DNA from: Planctomonas sp. JC2975 | GTDB taxonomy: Bacteria > Actinomycetota > Actinomycetes > Actinomycetales > Microbacteriaceae | Assembly (NCBI RefSeq): GCF_012985205.1 | Contig: NZ_JABEKS010000001.1 | Coordinates: forward strand, 930,001 to 994,000 | Length of the DNA: 64,000 nucleotides | Direction: 5' to 3' | Shown here: positions 10,796-20,762 of the stretch, piece by piece | Layout: each line of letters opens with the position of its first letter | Numbering within the stretch: the first letter of the stretch is position 1 | The notes under the pieces: generated by a model | Told to the model about the DNA's origin: nothing | The model's database searches: none | The model's input: only the letters and a program-made list of their open reading frames with translations | Position numbers and translations under genes: made by a program

Positions 10796-11590
10796 GTGTT
10801 CCACACCGCACTCATCCCCTGGCTCGACCCCAGCGTCATCATCAACTCCGTTGGCCCGTGGTCGCTGCTCGTCGTCTGCGGCATCATCTTCGCCGAGACC
10901 GGTCTGCTCGTCGGGTTCATCTTCCCCGGAGACACGCTGCTGGTGATCAGCGGCATCCTGACGGCGACCGACCTGGTCTTCGGCTTGCAGATCTGGTGGG
11001 TGTGCATTCTGATCGCCGTCGCTGCATTCCTGGGTGGTGAAGTCGGCTATCTGATCGGTCATAAGGCCGGCCCCGCCATCTTCGAACGCAAGGAGACCGG
11101 ACTCTTCAGCATCGAGAACGTGAAACGCACGAACAAGTTCTTCGAGCGCTTCGGACCGGCGGCCGTCATCCTCGCCCGGTTCGTCCCCGTCGTGCGCACG
11201 TTCGCGCCGGTCGCTGCCGGTGTCGGCCACATGAGCTACCGCCGGTACTCGCTGTACAACGCGATCGGCGCCGTGCTCTGGGGCGCCGGCCTCACGTTCT
11301 TCGCCTACCTGATCGGCTTCATCACGCCGGTTGCGAACTTCGTCGAGAAGTACATCGACCTCATCCTGATCCTCGCGGTGCTGGTCACGGTCGTGCCAGC
11401 GCTGATCCACTACTTTCTCGGGCTCCGCAAGGCTCGTGTTCGTGCCAAGGCAGAGGCATCCGACGCGCAGCTGGCGGCGAACGACGCCGAAGAGGCGAAG
11501 GATGCCGCGGAGCGACTCGCGACCGAGCCCACCGTCTTCGGCGCCTCGCGGCACAGTGCGGACTCCGCCTCCTCGTCCGGCAGCGACTGA
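10796..11590 (+). CDS. DedA-family membrane protein
   Basis: A 264-residue DedA/SNARE-associated family protein, part of a group proposed to flip undecaprenyl phosphate or phospholipids. It has the family segments FIFPGDTLL near residues 41-49, GEVGYLIGHKAG near 81-92 and RFVPVVRTFAPVAAG near 124-138. A charged Ala/Glu-rich cytoplasmic tail of about 60 residues follows. The GTG start is preceded by AGGAG; the longer frame upstream runs through the tRNA and is rejected. Confidence 0.9.
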   Translation: MFHTALIPWLDPSVIINSVGPWSLLVVCGIIFAETGLLVGFIFPGDTLLVISGILTATDLVFGLQIWWVCILIAVAAFLGGEVGYLIGHKAGPAIFERKETGLFSIENVKRTNKFFERFGPAAVILARFVPVVRTFAPVAAGVGHMSYRRYSLYNAIGAVLWGAGLTFFAYLIGFITPVANFVEKYIDLILILAVLVTVVPALIHYFLGLRKARVRAKAEASDAQLAANDAEEAKDAAERLATEPTVFGASRHSADSASSSGSD

Positions 11591-11724
11591 CCCTGCCTTC
11601 GGCCGGCACCGGGCCGTCCGCGAACGCCCGCCACAGCTGCCTGCGGGTTGCGGGGCGCATCACGTGCGACTCGACCGCAACCGGACGCCGTTCCGTCGCC
11701 GGTGCCGTGACGTCGCCGGCTCCG

Positions 11725-12642
11725 CTACCTGTGCGTATCGCCCTCGTGCGCCGCGTGCTCGGCTGGCTCCAGCTGGAAGGTGGAGTGGGCGACGTCGAAA
11801 TGGTGGTTCAGGCATCCGCCCAGTTCGTCGAGCAAGGCCCCGGTGCGCCCTCCGGCGAAGACGTCGGGCGAGACCACAATGTGCGCCGAGAACACCGGCG
11901 CCCCCGACGTGATCGCCCACACATGCACGTCGTGCACGTCCACCACGCCGGCCGTGCCGAGGATATGCCGGCGGATCTCCTTCACATCCGTCGACTCCGG
12001 CGCCGACTCGCTCAGCACACGCACCACATCGCGCAGCAGCGAGAAGGCCCTCGGCACGATGAGCACGGCTATCATGAGCGACGCGATCGCGTCGGCATAG
12101 GCGAAACCGGTGGTGAGAATGACGATCGCGGCCGCGATCGTCGCCAGCGAGCCGAGCGTGTCGCCCAGCACCTCGAGGTAGGCGCCGCGCATGTTGATGG
12201 ATGCCTTCGCCCCGCCGCGCAGGATCAGCAGGCCGGCGACATTGCCGAACAGGCCCACAACGGCGACCACGAGCATCCAGCCGCCCTGAACCTCCGGATG
12301 TCCGCCCGTGAACCGGAACACGGCGCCGATGGCGACCGTCACTGCCACCCCGATCAGGATGAGTGAGTTGACCAGCGCCCCGAAGACTTCGACTCGCTGG
12401 AAGCCGAACGTCTGCCGGTCGGTCGCCGGACGCGCCGCAACCGTCGCCGCCGCCAGCGCCACCAGCAGGCCGACGATGTCGCTCACCAGGTGTCCGGCAT
12501 CGGCGAGCAGTGCGAGGGATCCGCTGAGAACGGCGCCCGCGATCTCCAGGACGAAGACGCCGAGCACGATGCCGATCACGGCGAGCAGGCGTCTCCTGCT
12601 CGCTCCGTGGGCTCCGTGGTCGTGATCGTGGCTGTGGGACAT
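11725..12642 (-). CDS. Cation diffusion facilitator metal exporter (CzcD/ZitB type)
   Basis: A 305-residue CDF transporter with a His-rich N-terminus (MSHSHDHDHGAHG), six membrane segments and a cytoplasmic C-terminal domain (about 205-290). It should export Zn2+ or a related divalent ion by proton antiport. The first half-site H-x3-D (HLVSD) in TM2 is present. In TM5 the usual H-x3-D reads EVLGD, so His is replaced by Glu. A TACCGT hexamer lies 9 nt before the ATG with a GAGGTGA-like site between. Confidence 0.92.
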   Translation of the reverse strand: MSHSHDHDHGAHGASRRRLLAVIGIVLGVFVLEIAGAVLSGSLALLADAGHLVSDIVGLLVALAAATVAARPATDRQTFGFQRVEVFGALVNSLILIGVAVTVAIGAVFRFTGGHPEVQGGWMLVVAVVGLFGNVAGLLILRGGAKASINMRGAYLEVLGDTLGSLATIAAAIVILTTGFAYADAIASLMIAVLIVPRAFSLLRDVVRVLSESAPESTDVKEIRRHILGTAGVVDVHDVHVWAITSGAPVFSAHIVVSPDVFAGGRTGALLDELGGCLNHHFDVAHSTFQLEPAEHAAHEGDTHR

Positions 12643-12722
12643 GTCACCTCAACGGTAGGTCCGAGGACGCGCGACGCGCCATGCCAGGCGGGCGGTTCAC
12701 GAGGGCCGCAATCCGCGAGCCG

Positions 12723-13343
12723 CTACTCGGAGATCAGCGTCTCCAGCACGGGGACCATGGCGCGGAACGCGCGTGCCCGGTGACTGTCGGCGTTCTTGAC
12801 GTCTGGATCGAGCTCCGCCGCCGTCAGCGTGGAGCCGCTCGGCACGAACGCGGGGTCGTATCCGAATCCGTTGCTTCCGCGGGGTGCGCGCGCCAGCGAT
12901 CCCGGCCACTCGCCCTGCACGGTGCGTTCATCCCCTGCGATCCCTGCCGTCGTAGGACGCACGAGTGCGATGGCGCACGTGTACCAGGCGCCACGATGCT
13001 CATCGGGCACGTCGCCGAGCTGTGCGAGGAGCAGTTCGAGGTTGCCGGCGTCGTCGCCGTGCCTGCCGCTCCATCGCGCGGAGAAAACGCCCGGTGCACC
13101 TCCGAGCACCTCGACACCGATGCCGGAGTCGTCGGCGAGAGCGACCAGACCCGTGTGCTCGGCAGCGGCCCTCGCCTTGATGAGCGCGTTCTCGGCGAAG
13201 GTGACACCGTCTTCCACCGGCTCGGGGCCGTCGTATTCGACGAGCTCCACCTGCGGCATCCGGTCGGCGATGATCGCCGCGAACTCCTCGAGCTTGTGGC
13301 GGTTGTGCGTGGCCAGCACCACGCGGACACGATCGTGCGTCAT
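12723..13343 (-). CDS. rdgB: RdgB/HAM1 non-canonical purine NTP pyrophosphatase
   Basis: A 206-residue enzyme that hydrolyses dITP, ITP and XTP to monophosphates and keeps deaminated purines out of nucleic acids. Family motifs are present: the N-terminal [40 protein letters not shown] and [11 protein letters not shown]. The ATG overlaps the rph stop as ATGA, which decides the start. The rph-rdgB pair is a conserved bacterial arrangement. Confidence 0.96.
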   Translation of the reverse strand: MTHDRVRVVLATHNRHKLEEFAAIIADRMPQVELVEYDGPEPVEDGVTFAENALIKARAAAEHTGLVALADDSGIGVEVLGGAPGVFSARWSGRHGDDAGNLELLLAQLGDVPDEHRGAWYTCAIALVRPTTAGIAGDERTVQGEWPGSLARAPRGSNGFGYDPAFVPSGSTLTAAELDPDVKNADSHRARAFRAMVPVLETLISE

Positions 13344-14095
13344 GAGGCGCTGGCGTCGACGTCCGGGCTGAGCGCCTTGGCCTGGAGGGCGGCGAGGTCG
13401 CGGCATCCGCCCTCCGCGAGGTCGAGCAGTGCGCCCAGTTCGCGGCGGTCGAACGGCGCGCCCTCGGCCGTGCCCTGCACTTCGACGAACAGACCGCGAC
13501 CGGTCATGACGACGTTCATGTCGGTCTCGGCACGCACGTCCTCGACGTATGCCAGATCGAGCATGGGCTCCCCGTCGATGATGCCGACTGACACGGCCGA
13601 CACGCTGTCGATGAGCGGCGTCGCCCGCTGGCCGATGAACTTGTGCTCCTTGCCCCAGCCGAGGGCGTCGGCCAGAGCGACATACGCACCGGTGATCGCG
13701 GCGGTGCGAGTGCCGCCGTCAGCCTGGAGCACGTCGCAGTCGAGCACGATCGTGTTCTCGCCGAGAGCCTTCATGTCGACGACTGCACGCAGGCTCCTGC
13801 CGATGAGTCGGCTGATCTCGTGGGTGCGGCCTCCGATGCGGCCCTTGACCGACTCCCGGTCGGTGCGCTCGTTGGTCGAGCGCGGGAGCATCGAGTACTC
13901 GGCCGTCACCCAGCCCTTGCCCTTGCCCGCCAGCCAGCGCGGAACTCCGTTCGTGAAGGATGCCGTGCACAGCACCCGCGTGCGACCGAACGAGATGAGG
14001 GCGCTCCCCTCCGCCTGCTCGCTCCACCCCCGCTCGATGGTGATCGGTCGCAGCTGGTCGGGTGTTCTGCCGTCGGCACGGATGATCTCGCTCAC
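13340..14095 (-). CDS. rph: Ribonuclease PH
   Basis: A 251-residue phosphorolytic 3'-5' exoribonuclease that trims tRNA 3' ends. Family hallmarks are visible: [21 protein letters not shown]-type region near 70-90 (two stretches), GRSLRAVVD and the acidic active-site segment [19 protein letters not shown] around 123-141. The GTG start lies 6 nt downstream of a TAGGGT hexamer (14102-14107 on this strand), suggesting a leaderless mRNA. It is the first gene of rph-rdgB. Confidence 0.97.
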   Translation of the reverse strand: MSEIIRADGRTPDQLRPITIERGWSEQAEGSALISFGRTRVLCTASFTNGVPRWLAGKGKGWVTAEYSMLPRSTNERTDRESVKGRIGGRTHEISRLIGRSLRAVVDMKALGENTIVLDCDVLQADGGTRTAAITGAYVALADALGWGKEHKFIGQRATPLIDSVSAVSVGIIDGEPMLDLAYVEDVRAETDMNVVMTGRGLFVEVQGTAEGAPFDRRELGALLDLAEGGCRDLAALQAKALSPDVDASAS

Positions 14096-14101
14096 CGCTC
14101 C

Positions 14102-14107
14102 ACCCTA
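14102..14107 (-). promoter_or_regulatory. -10 hexamer TAGGGT, leaderless rph
   Basis: TAGGGT on the minus strand ends 6 nt before the GTG start of rph. That spacing places transcription start at or next to the start codon. There is no Shine-Dalgarno sequence. Confidence 0.55.
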
Positions 14108-14197
14108 TCGAGCAGCAGACGGATCGCCTCGATGGTGAAGGTTCCACGCCGCCCGTGAGCGGTGCTCTCCGCGACGCACCCCTGACGATCGTGAGCT

Positions 14198-15034
14198 CTA
14201 GAGTCGGCGAAGCACGCTCAGGTCGATCGTGCCCGTGCGCACCACGTCCACGGCGGGCACGTCCGCACCGAGCATGCGATGCGCGAGGCGCCGGAATGCC
14301 TCGGTGTCGGCCCCGGTGGTCTCGTACCGGAGGCCGGGCTCGCTTGTCGCCGTCCGCTCGAGCCCCTGAGACACCAGCACGCGATACACGTCGTTGGCTG
14401 TCTCGACATCGCTCGACACCATCGACACGCCCTCCCCCATCACGTACGAGATAGCGCCCTTGAGGAACGGGTAATGCGTGCAGCCGAGCACGAGCGTGTC
14501 GACGCCGGCCTCCTGTAGCGGCCGGAGGTAGTCGGCGGCGACATCGAGCAGTTCTGGGCCGCTGGTCACCCCGCTCTCGACGAACTCGACGAAACGAGGA
14601 CACGCCTGCGTGAACAGCTTCAGGTCGGGTGCCGCGGCGAAGGCATCCTCGTACGCGCGCGAATTGATCGTGCCGACCGTGCCGATCACGCCGACTCGGC
14701 CCGTTCGAGTCGTCGCGACGGCGGTGCGGACTGCCGGCTGGATCACCTCGACGACAGGTACGTCGTACCGCTCGCGCGCGTCGCGCAGCATGGCGGACGA
14801 TGCCGTGTTGCACGCGATGACCAGCATCTTCACGCCCTGCTCCACGAGGAAGTCGAGGGCTTCCAGCGCCAGGCCGCGCACCTGCGCGATCGGCTTCGGG
14901 CCGTACGGGGAATTCGCGGTGTCGCCGACGTACAGGATGGACTCGTTCGGGAGCTGGTCTCGCACGGCTCTGGCCACCGTGAGGCCGCCAACCCCGGAGT
15001 CGAAGATACCGATCGGCGCGTCTGTCACGGTCAT
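14198..15034 (-). CDS. murI: Glutamate racemase
   Basis: A 278-residue enzyme that makes D-glutamate for peptidoglycan. The two catalytic Cys are in VIACNTASS (near residue 74) and LGCTHYPF (near 186); the substrate-binding [11 protein letters not shown] is at the N-terminus. The start is uncertain by two codons: a TAGGCT hexamer at 15037-15042 is 2 nt from the ATG at 15034 but 8 nt from the GTG at 15028, so the leaderless pattern here favours 15028. It is divergent from pncB. Confidence 0.96.
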   Translation of the reverse strand: MTVTDAPIGIFDSGVGGLTVARAVRDQLPNESILYVGDTANSPYGPKPIAQVRGLALEALDFLVEQGVKMLVIACNTASSAMLRDARERYDVPVVEVIQPAVRTAVATTRTGRVGVIGTVGTINSRAYEDAFAAAPDLKLFTQACPRFVEFVESGVTSGPELLDVAADYLRPLQEAGVDTLVLGCTHYPFLKGAISYVMGEGVSMVSSDVETANDVYRVLVSQGLERTATSEPGLRYETTGADTEAFRRLAHRMLGADVPAVDVVRTGTIDLSVLRRL

Positions 15035-15077
15035 CCAGCCTACGGTGCGACCCCGGCGGTCATCATCGCTCACGCCG

Positions 15078-15083
15078 TAGGCT
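15078..15083 (+). promoter_or_regulatory. -10 hexamer TAGGCT, leaderless pncB
   Basis: TAGGCT ends 7 nt before the GTG start of pncB. No ribosome site is present, so the transcript probably begins at the start codon. Confidence 0.6.
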
Positions 15084-15090
15084 GATCTCC

Positions 15091-16407
15091 GTGACGCCAC
15101 CACGCGAGCGCCCATCATCCGCGCTTCTCACGGACCGCTACGAGCTCACGATGCTCGACGCCGCGATGCTCTCGGGCACGCACGATCGCGAATGCGTCTT
15201 CGAGGTCTTCGCCCGCTCTCTGCCCGGCGGGCGCCGCTACGGCGTCGTCGCCGGCATCGGCCGGCTTCTCGAACTCATCGAGCGGTTCCGGTTCGGCGAT
15301 GCCGAGCTGACGTGGCTGCGGGAGAACCGCGTGGTCCGCGACGAGACCCTGGACTGGCTGGCCGACTTCCGCTTCAACGGCACGATCCGCGGTTACCGGG
15401 AGGGCGAGCTGTACTTCCCCGGCTCCCCGGTGCTCGTCGTGGATGCACCGTTCGGCGAGGGCGTGCTGCTGGAGACCCTCGTCCTCAGCGTCCTGAACCA
15501 CGACTCGGCCATCGCCGGTGCCGCCGCGCGCATGGTCTCTGCGGCGGCAGGACGCCCACTCGCCGAGATGGGATCGCGTCGCGCCCACGAGGAGGCGGCG
15601 ATCGCCGCCGCTCGTTCCGCCTACATCGCCGGCTTCGGCGCCACCTCGAACCTGGAGGCGGGCCGCGCATGGGGCATCCCGACGATGGGCACGGCTGCTC
15701 ACTCGTTCACGCTGCTGCATGACAGCGAAGAGGATGCCTTCCGCGCGCAGGTGCGCTCGCTCGGCCCCGGCACGACCCTCCTGGTCGACACGTACGACGT
15801 GCACAAGGCGATCGAGACGGCTGTGCGCGTCGCCGGCACGGGTCTCGGCGCCGTCCGGCTGGACTCCGGCGACCTGCCGGTGCTCGTCGGATCCGTGCGG
15901 GCTCAACTGGATTCTCTGGGCGCGACCAACACCAGGATCACCGTGACGAACGATCTCGACGAGTTCGCCATCGCCGCCCTGCGTGCCTCTCCCGTCGACT
16001 CGTACGGTGTAGGAACCTCGTTGGTGACCGGATCCGGCGCGCCGACCGCAGGCATGGTCTACAAGCTGGTCGCTCGAAAGGATGCCACTGGAACGTGGAT
16101 CCCGGTCGCGAAGGCATCCGCGGGCAAAGCATCCATCGGCGGCACGAAGGTGCCGGTACGCGCAATCAACACTGTCGGAGTCGCCGTGGCGGAGGAGATC
16201 CACATCGTGCAGGGCCCTGGGACCGTTCCGTCCGGACGCGTACTGCACGTTCCGCTCATGACCGGCGGTGCCGCGATCGCGGCGCACCTCGGTGCCGCAG
16301 GGGTCGAAGCAGCCCGTCGGCACCACGCGATCGTGCGCGAGGAACTTCCGGAGTCGGCGTTCCGCCTCGGCCGCGGAGAGCCCGCCTTGCCGACCGAGTT
16401 CGTCTAG
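15091..16407 (+). CDS. pncB: Nicotinate phosphoribosyltransferase
   Basis: A 438-residue enzyme of the Preiss-Handler NAD salvage route that makes nicotinate mononucleotide from nicotinate and PRPP. Visible hallmarks are the N-terminal [13 protein letters not shown], the His of [11 protein letters not shown] (near 211) that is phosphorylated in this family, and the PRPP/phosphate region [10 protein letters not shown] (near 257). The GTG start is fixed by the TAGGCT hexamer 7 nt upstream. It converges on the DUF3039 gene with a shared hairpin. Confidence 0.95.
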   Translation: MTPPRERPSSALLTDRYELTMLDAAMLSGTHDRECVFEVFARSLPGGRRYGVVAGIGRLLELIERFRFGDAELTWLRENRVVRDETLDWLADFRFNGTIRGYREGELYFPGSPVLVVDAPFGEGVLLETLVLSVLNHDSAIAGAAARMVSAAAGRPLAEMGSRRAHEEAAIAAARSAYIAGFGATSNLEAGRAWGIPTMGTAAHSFTLLHDSEEDAFRAQVRSLGPGTTLLVDTYDVHKAIETAVRVAGTGLGAVRLDSGDLPVLVGSVRAQLDSLGATNTRITVTNDLDEFAIAALRASPVDSYGVGTSLVTGSGAPTAGMVYKLVARKDATGTWIPVAKASAGKASIGGTKVPVRAINTVGVAVAEEIHIVQGPGTVPSGRVLHVPLMTGGAAIAAHLGAAGVEAARRHHAIVREELPESAFRLGRGEPALPTEFV

Positions 16408-16466
16408 CGTCGAATCCGTTCACGGCTTCGCCGACACCGCCCGTCATTCGCCGGACGGCGTGCTCA

Positions 16467-16501
16467 CCGTCGGGCGACCCGGCCGGGGGGTCGCCCGACG
16501 G
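16467..16501. terminator. Bidirectional terminator between pncB and DUF3039 gene
   Basis: A perfect 14-bp GC-rich stem (16467-16480 with 16488-16501) with a 7-nt loop, midway between two converging genes. Confidence 0.8.
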
Positions 16502-16540
16502 GAGGCTGTCTCATCGGTTCAGGCGATGCGTTGGTTCACG

Positions 16541-16834
16541 CTATTCGTCGCTGAGGCCTTCGTAGATCTTCTTGCACTCGGGGCAGACCGGGAACTTCTG
16601 CGGGTCGCGATTCGGTGTCCACTTCTTGCCGCAGAGCGCGATCACCGGCTTGCCGGTGACGGCGGACTCCAGAATCTGCTCCTTGCGCACGTAGTGCGAG
16701 AAGCGCTCGTGATCCCCGGGTTCCATCTGCTCGTTCTGGAGCAGCTCCTCGAGCTCACGATCGAGCGTGGCGACACCGCCGCCATCGGGCGCGGCGCCCG
16801 GTCCGCCCGGTTCTGCGATGCTGTCGTCAACCAT
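16541..16834 (-). CDS. DUF3039 protein, small zinc-ribbon-like actinobacterial protein
   Basis: A 97-residue protein matching the actinobacterial DUF3039 pattern: acidic N-terminus, HYVRKEQILESAVTGKPV, then ALCGKKWTP and FPVCPECKKIY. The C-x(n)-C-x2-C arrangement suggests a bound metal. Its function is unknown. The ATG lies 6 nt downstream of a TACACT hexamer (16841-16846), which rules out the longer frame. Confidence 0.88.
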   Translation of the reverse strand: MVDDSIAEPGGPGAAPDGGGVATLDRELEELLQNEQMEPGDHERFSHYVRKEQILESAVTGKPVIALCGKKWTPNRDPQKFPVCPECKKIYEGLSDE

Positions 16835-16840
16835 CCGTTC

Positions 16841-16846
16841 AGTGTA
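16841..16846 (-). promoter_or_regulatory. -10 hexamer TACACT, leaderless DUF3039 gene
   Basis: TACACT on the minus strand ends 6 nt before the ATG at 16834. Confidence 0.5.
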
Positions 16847-16889
16847 GCCGGGCGGTCCCGGCCGGTCACTGGCTATCGGCATCCGCGGA

Positions 16890-18470
16890 TCAGGCGTTCC
16901 GCAGAGCGAACGCCATGAGCTCCGGCCCACGCCTGTTGAACGTCGCGGCTCCGAGCCAGACGCCCCCGGCGAAGACGATGACGCCGATCCCGAGCCCCGC
17001 CCACAGCGTCCTGTCGAACCATGCGGGATCCACCAGCACGCCCAGGACCATCATCGCGATCGGCACACCCGCGAACACCGCGGTCAGGAGCAGGCTGACG
17101 AACTGCGCGAACGCCGCCCCGCCACCCGTGTGCTGCGGATGCGCGAACGCGCTGTCCCCCGGCCGCGGCGCGGAATACGGCGCCAGGGCGGATGACACGC
17201 TGGAGAGTCCGAGCCCAGTGAGCACCAGGCACACGCTCACTCCGGTGATCGCCGGAAGGACGGCCCAGCTTCCATAGGCGAGCACGGTCAGCACGCTGCC
17301 GACGGCGACGACCGGGATGGCGAGCCCCACCACCGGTGCCAGGCGCCCGAGACGGTCTGCGAGTCCGCCCGTTCCGGAGGCGATGTGCAGCCAGACCGCC
17401 GTGCCGTCGTATGCGACGTCGTTGTGTCCCACCCAGCCGATGAACAGGCAGATGACCGGCAGCGGGATGAGCGCGACGTCATGCGGGGAGACCGCGCCCG
17501 AGATCAACAGCGCTGCCACCATGACGATCGGGAACAGCGGCACGAGCACGAGCTGCACCCAGTACCTCGAGTCGCGACCCCAGTAGGTGAGGCTGCGAGC
17601 GGCGATGGCGCCGACCGGTCGGGCTGGCATCCTGCCGAACCAGCCGAGGCCGACGTACGCCTTCGCCGTCACCAGCCGATCGGGGGTCACCATCATGTGC
17701 GCCGAGAGTCCCCACCAGATGAGTCCGATAACGGCGGCGGTGGCGATCGCAATCAGCAGCTTGGCCACGGCAGTCCCCCAGTGACCGGTCGCCGCATCGC
17801 CGCCGACGGCCCAGACGGCGCCGAGCGGGGTCCAGCTCACCCAGTCGGCCGCGCTGTGCAGGACGCGGAGGCCGTCTCGTCCCCAGTTCAACGTTGCGAG
17901 GAAGAACACGAGCGGCGAGAGCATGACGATCACGAGCACGGCGATGGTCGCGCTGAACTCGCGCGCCCGCCTCGTCGACAAGGCGAAGGAGGCGAGGGAT
18001 GCCGTCAGCCGCGCAGCCAGCACCCACGTCGGCACCGCGACGATCGCGGCGAGCACCGCGAGCACCGCAGCGCCCGGGTGCGCCGACCACGTCACGACGG
18101 TGAACAGGGCGCACACCGCGAGCACCGCAGCAGGCAGGGACAGCAAGGATGCAGCGCCCAAGCCCATCGCCACCTGGCGCGGCTCGACGCCGAGGATGGC
18201 GTACGAGCGCGGGTCGAACGTGCCGTCGTGACGTCCGAAGAGCGGCACCACCAGGAAGCACAAGGCCACGAATCCGCCAGCGATCACCAGGATGTCGCGC
18301 ACGAGCTCCGTGTCACTGGCTGTGCGGGCGGATGCCAGCACCCAGCACACGACGCCCGTCGCCGCGATCGTGTACAGAATCCCCACGACGAGACCGAACC
18401 CGTGCCATCCGCCGCGCCGGAATCCGCTGCCCAGCGATGCGAGCCTCAGTCCGAGAAACTGTGTAACCAT
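16890..18470 (-). CDS. ABC transporter permease, large polytopic membrane protein
   Basis: A 526-residue membrane protein with about 12 hydrophobic segments and no recognisable soluble domain. It overlaps the end of the ABC ATPase gene by 25 nt, so it is the membrane half of that exporter. Such pairs in actinobacteria are ABC-2-like exporters of unknown substrate. Nothing in the sequence names the substrate. Confidence 0.8.
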   Translation of the reverse strand: MVTQFLGLRLASLGSGFRRGGWHGFGLVVGILYTIAATGVVCWVLASARTASDTELVRDILVIAGGFVALCFLVVPLFGRHDGTFDPRSYAILGVEPRQVAMGLGAASLLSLPAAVLAVCALFTVVTWSAHPGAAVLAVLAAIVAVPTWVLAARLTASLASFALSTRRAREFSATIAVLVIVMLSPLVFFLATLNWGRDGLRVLHSAADWVSWTPLGAVWAVGGDAATGHWGTAVAKLLIAIATAAVIGLIWWGLSAHMMVTPDRLVTAKAYVGLGWFGRMPARPVGAIAARSLTYWGRDSRYWVQLVLVPLFPIVMVAALLISGAVSPHDVALIPLPVICLFIGWVGHNDVAYDGTAVWLHIASGTGGLADRLGRLAPVVGLAIPVVAVGSVLTVLAYGSWAVLPAITGVSVCLVLTGLGLSSVSSALAPYSAPRPGDSAFAHPQHTGGGAAFAQFVSLLLTAVFAGVPIAMMVLGVLVDPAWFDRTLWAGLGIGVIVFAGGVWLGAATFNRRGPELMAFALRNA

Positions 18471-20197
18471 TCGAGCCCTTCCACGGCCTTGCGACCGCCC
18501 GCGAGTTCGATGAAGTGGTCTTCGAGCGACTTCTCGCCGCGCACCTGATCGACGGGCCCGGCATCCAGCACGACTCCGCCGACGATGATGGCGACGCTGT
18601 CGCAGACGCGCTGCACGAGATCCATGCTGTGGCTGGACAGCAGCACCGTTCCGCCGGCATCCACGTATCGCTGCAGGATGCCGGTCACCGTCGCGGACGA
18701 CACAGGATCGACCCCCTCGAACGGTTCGTCGAGCACCAGGAGCCGAGGCGAATGGATCATCGCCGCCGCCAGGGAGACCTTCTTCGTCATGCCTGCCGAG
18801 TAGTCGGCGACGAGGCGGCCCATGGCATCCTCGATGCCGAACGCGGCCGCGAGGTCTGCCGAGCGCTTGCGGGTCGTCGAGGCGTCGAGCCCCCGGAGCG
18901 TGCCGGCATAGAAGAGGAGTTGGGCACCGGTGAGCCGGTCGAAGGTGCGCAGGTGGTCCGGCAGCACGCCGATGGCACGTTTGGCATCGCGCGGACGCTT
19001 GCGGGCATCCACGCCGTTCACGATGACTGCGCCGGAATCCGGTCGAAGGAGGCCGGTGACGATCGACAGGGTCGTCGTCTTCCCCGCACCGTTCGGTCCG
19101 ACGATGCCGTACAACGATCCGGCGCGCACGGTCAGGTGCACGCCGTCGACGGCAACCACGTCGCCGTAGCGCTTGTGCAGTCCGTTGACGGCCAACACGA
19201 CGGGCGCGGCGGAGGTCGGTGCCGGTCTGGCAGCGGGGAATACCCGTGTCTCAGCTGCACGACGGGCCCTGGCAGGCGCCGGGGCGGAGTCCGTCTCGTC
19301 GTGCTCCGTGTCGGCTTCGCCCGATTCGCGCGTCAGCGTCGACCGGTCGACCGTCTCTTCCAGGAGCATCGTGTCGGCACCGGCGAGCGCGGCATCCCGC
19401 TCATCCGACTCGTAGACCTGCTCGATCACCCACTCGGGCACGTCGCCTCCCTCGATCGACGGCGGCTGCGTGAGCCTCGGCACTTCGCCGGGCGTCGCAG
19501 CCTCGGCCTCCCGCACCAGGTCGGCCAGTCGCTTCGACCCCTGATCGTCATCCGATGGCGCCTCGAGCGCCACGGCGGATGCCGCGAGCGCCGCCTTGCG
19601 GCGACGGCCGAAGAGCCTGATCCGCTGGCGGGATCCGGTGTTCTCGTCCACCCTGGACGCCGGTCCGGGCAGCGGATCCGTGTCGAGTCCCGACGTTTCG
19701 CTCAGGTCACCGGCGGTCAGTTCCGTCTTGCTCACATCCGCGTCCGTCCGACCTCGCGTGGACTCCTCAGAGCCCACGCCGGCTGATGCCGAAGCCGGTC
19801 CCGCTGTGGAGCCCGGCGCGAGTACGCCCTGAGCCGAAGCGACCGGCCGGGCGGATGTCTTGGCCCAGCCTGTCGGCGCCGCTGCGGACGCGGAGGTCAC
19901 GCCATCCACTCCGCTCGCAACACCGCTCCTGATGCCGGCGCCGGACGTTCCGCCGACCACACCAGTGCCCTTCGACGCCCTGGCACGTGTCGTGCCGCCT
20001 GCGCCGCGGGCACCCGTCGCGGCCACGAGCGGTCCCGACTCGGCGGCTTCTGCATCGGCGACGACCGACGTGTTGGCCGCCGCGCCTGTGACTCGCACCC
20101 GACTGTGTCTACGAATGCCCGCCGTCGTGCCGCGCGGTCGAACCGTCGACTCGTCCGCGTCCGTCGTGACGCCGGTGCGCCCGCTCCCGCTCACCAT
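18446..20197 (-). CDS. ABC exporter ATPase with about 330-residue disordered N-terminal region
   Basis: The C-terminal 251 residues are a complete ABC-2-type ATPase: Walker A GPNGAGKT, a signature reading YSAGMTKK instead of LSGGQ, Walker B LLVLDEP and H-loop SSHSMD. In front lies a long Ala/Gly/Thr/Ser/Glu-rich region with a basic patch (RLFGRRRKAA), presumably disordered and cytoplasmic. The ATG at 20197 has an AAGGGG site 5 nt upstream; a GTG at 20308 has none. The true start could also be further downstream. It is coupled to the permease. Confidence 0.8.
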   Translation of the reverse strand: MVSGSGRTGVTTDADESTVRPRGTTAGIRRHSRVRVTGAAANTSVVADAEAAESGPLVAATGARGAGGTTRARASKGTGVVGGTSGAGIRSGVASGVDGVTSASAAAPTGWAKTSARPVASAQGVLAPGSTAGPASASAGVGSEESTRGRTDADVSKTELTAGDLSETSGLDTDPLPGPASRVDENTGSRQRIRLFGRRRKAALAASAVALEAPSDDDQGSKRLADLVREAEAATPGEVPRLTQPPSIEGGDVPEWVIEQVYESDERDAALAGADTMLLEETVDRSTLTRESGEADTEHDETDSAPAPARARRAAETRVFPAARPAPTSAAPVVLAVNGLHKRYGDVVAVDGVHLTVRAGSLYGIVGPNGAGKTTTLSIVTGLLRPDSGAVIVNGVDARKRPRDAKRAIGVLPDHLRTFDRLTGAQLLFYAGTLRGLDASTTRKRSADLAAAFGIEDAMGRLVADYSAGMTKKVSLAAAMIHSPRLLVLDEPFEGVDPVSSATVTGILQRYVDAGGTVLLSSHSMDLVQRVCDSVAIIVGGVVLDAGPVDQVRGEKSLEDHFIELAGGRKAVEGLEWLHSFSD

Positions 20198-20762
20198 CCG
20201 TGCCCCTTCGGCGACCGATTCCTGCGGGTCATCGTGCACGCGCCATACCCCCGTTACCGGTTCCCTCGAAGCACTCGAGTCACGTGACCGCGGCCCGACC
20301 CGCTTCACCTATGGCATCCAACGGAGACGGATGCTCACGCCTGCGAGAGCCGACGCGGCACCCTCCCCCATCGGAGCCATCGAATTCCTTACGCTAACTT
20401 ACCAACCCGCATCGGCACACCCCTCTACTGGACGACACGTTCTGTGCCGTGATTCCCAGGTACGTTCTGTGCCGTGTTTGCCAGGTGGACACCCTTCGTG
20501 GTCACCTGTCCCGTCGGATAGACGCGCGGGTCGGGCGATACGAGACCCTAAGAGAGCTCCCATAAAACGATCACGAAACGGCAACGTCCCGCATTCGGGG
20601 TTCGTTCTCACCTAAAATCGAAGGCGGCACAACGCGGTGTCTTTGCACATACGCATCAGTGACGCTTCGGTGAACGGAGATCGTCGGCACAGGCAACGGA
20701 ACCTGATCAGCCGTGGATCCAGTCATCCACAAGTCACACAGTTCAACCTCTGGAGGTCGACT
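20198..20762. other. 565-nt divergent intergenic region
   Basis: It separates the ABC ATPase (minus) from the nucleotidyltransferase (plus). No convincing gene was found. It is less GC-rich than its surroundings and holds a 25-nt tandem direct repeat (20437-20486) and a TAAAAT hexamer at 20613-20618 that could be a -10 box for the plus-strand genes. Confidence 0.5.
20437..20486. repeat. Two tandem 25-nt direct repeats upstream of wall-polymer genes
   Basis: Units 20437-20461 and 20462-20486 share ACGTTCTGTGCCGTG, then NTTNCCAGGT-type ends, differing at about three positions. Two adjacent copies in a divergent promoter region suggest a paired regulator site. Confidence 0.65.
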
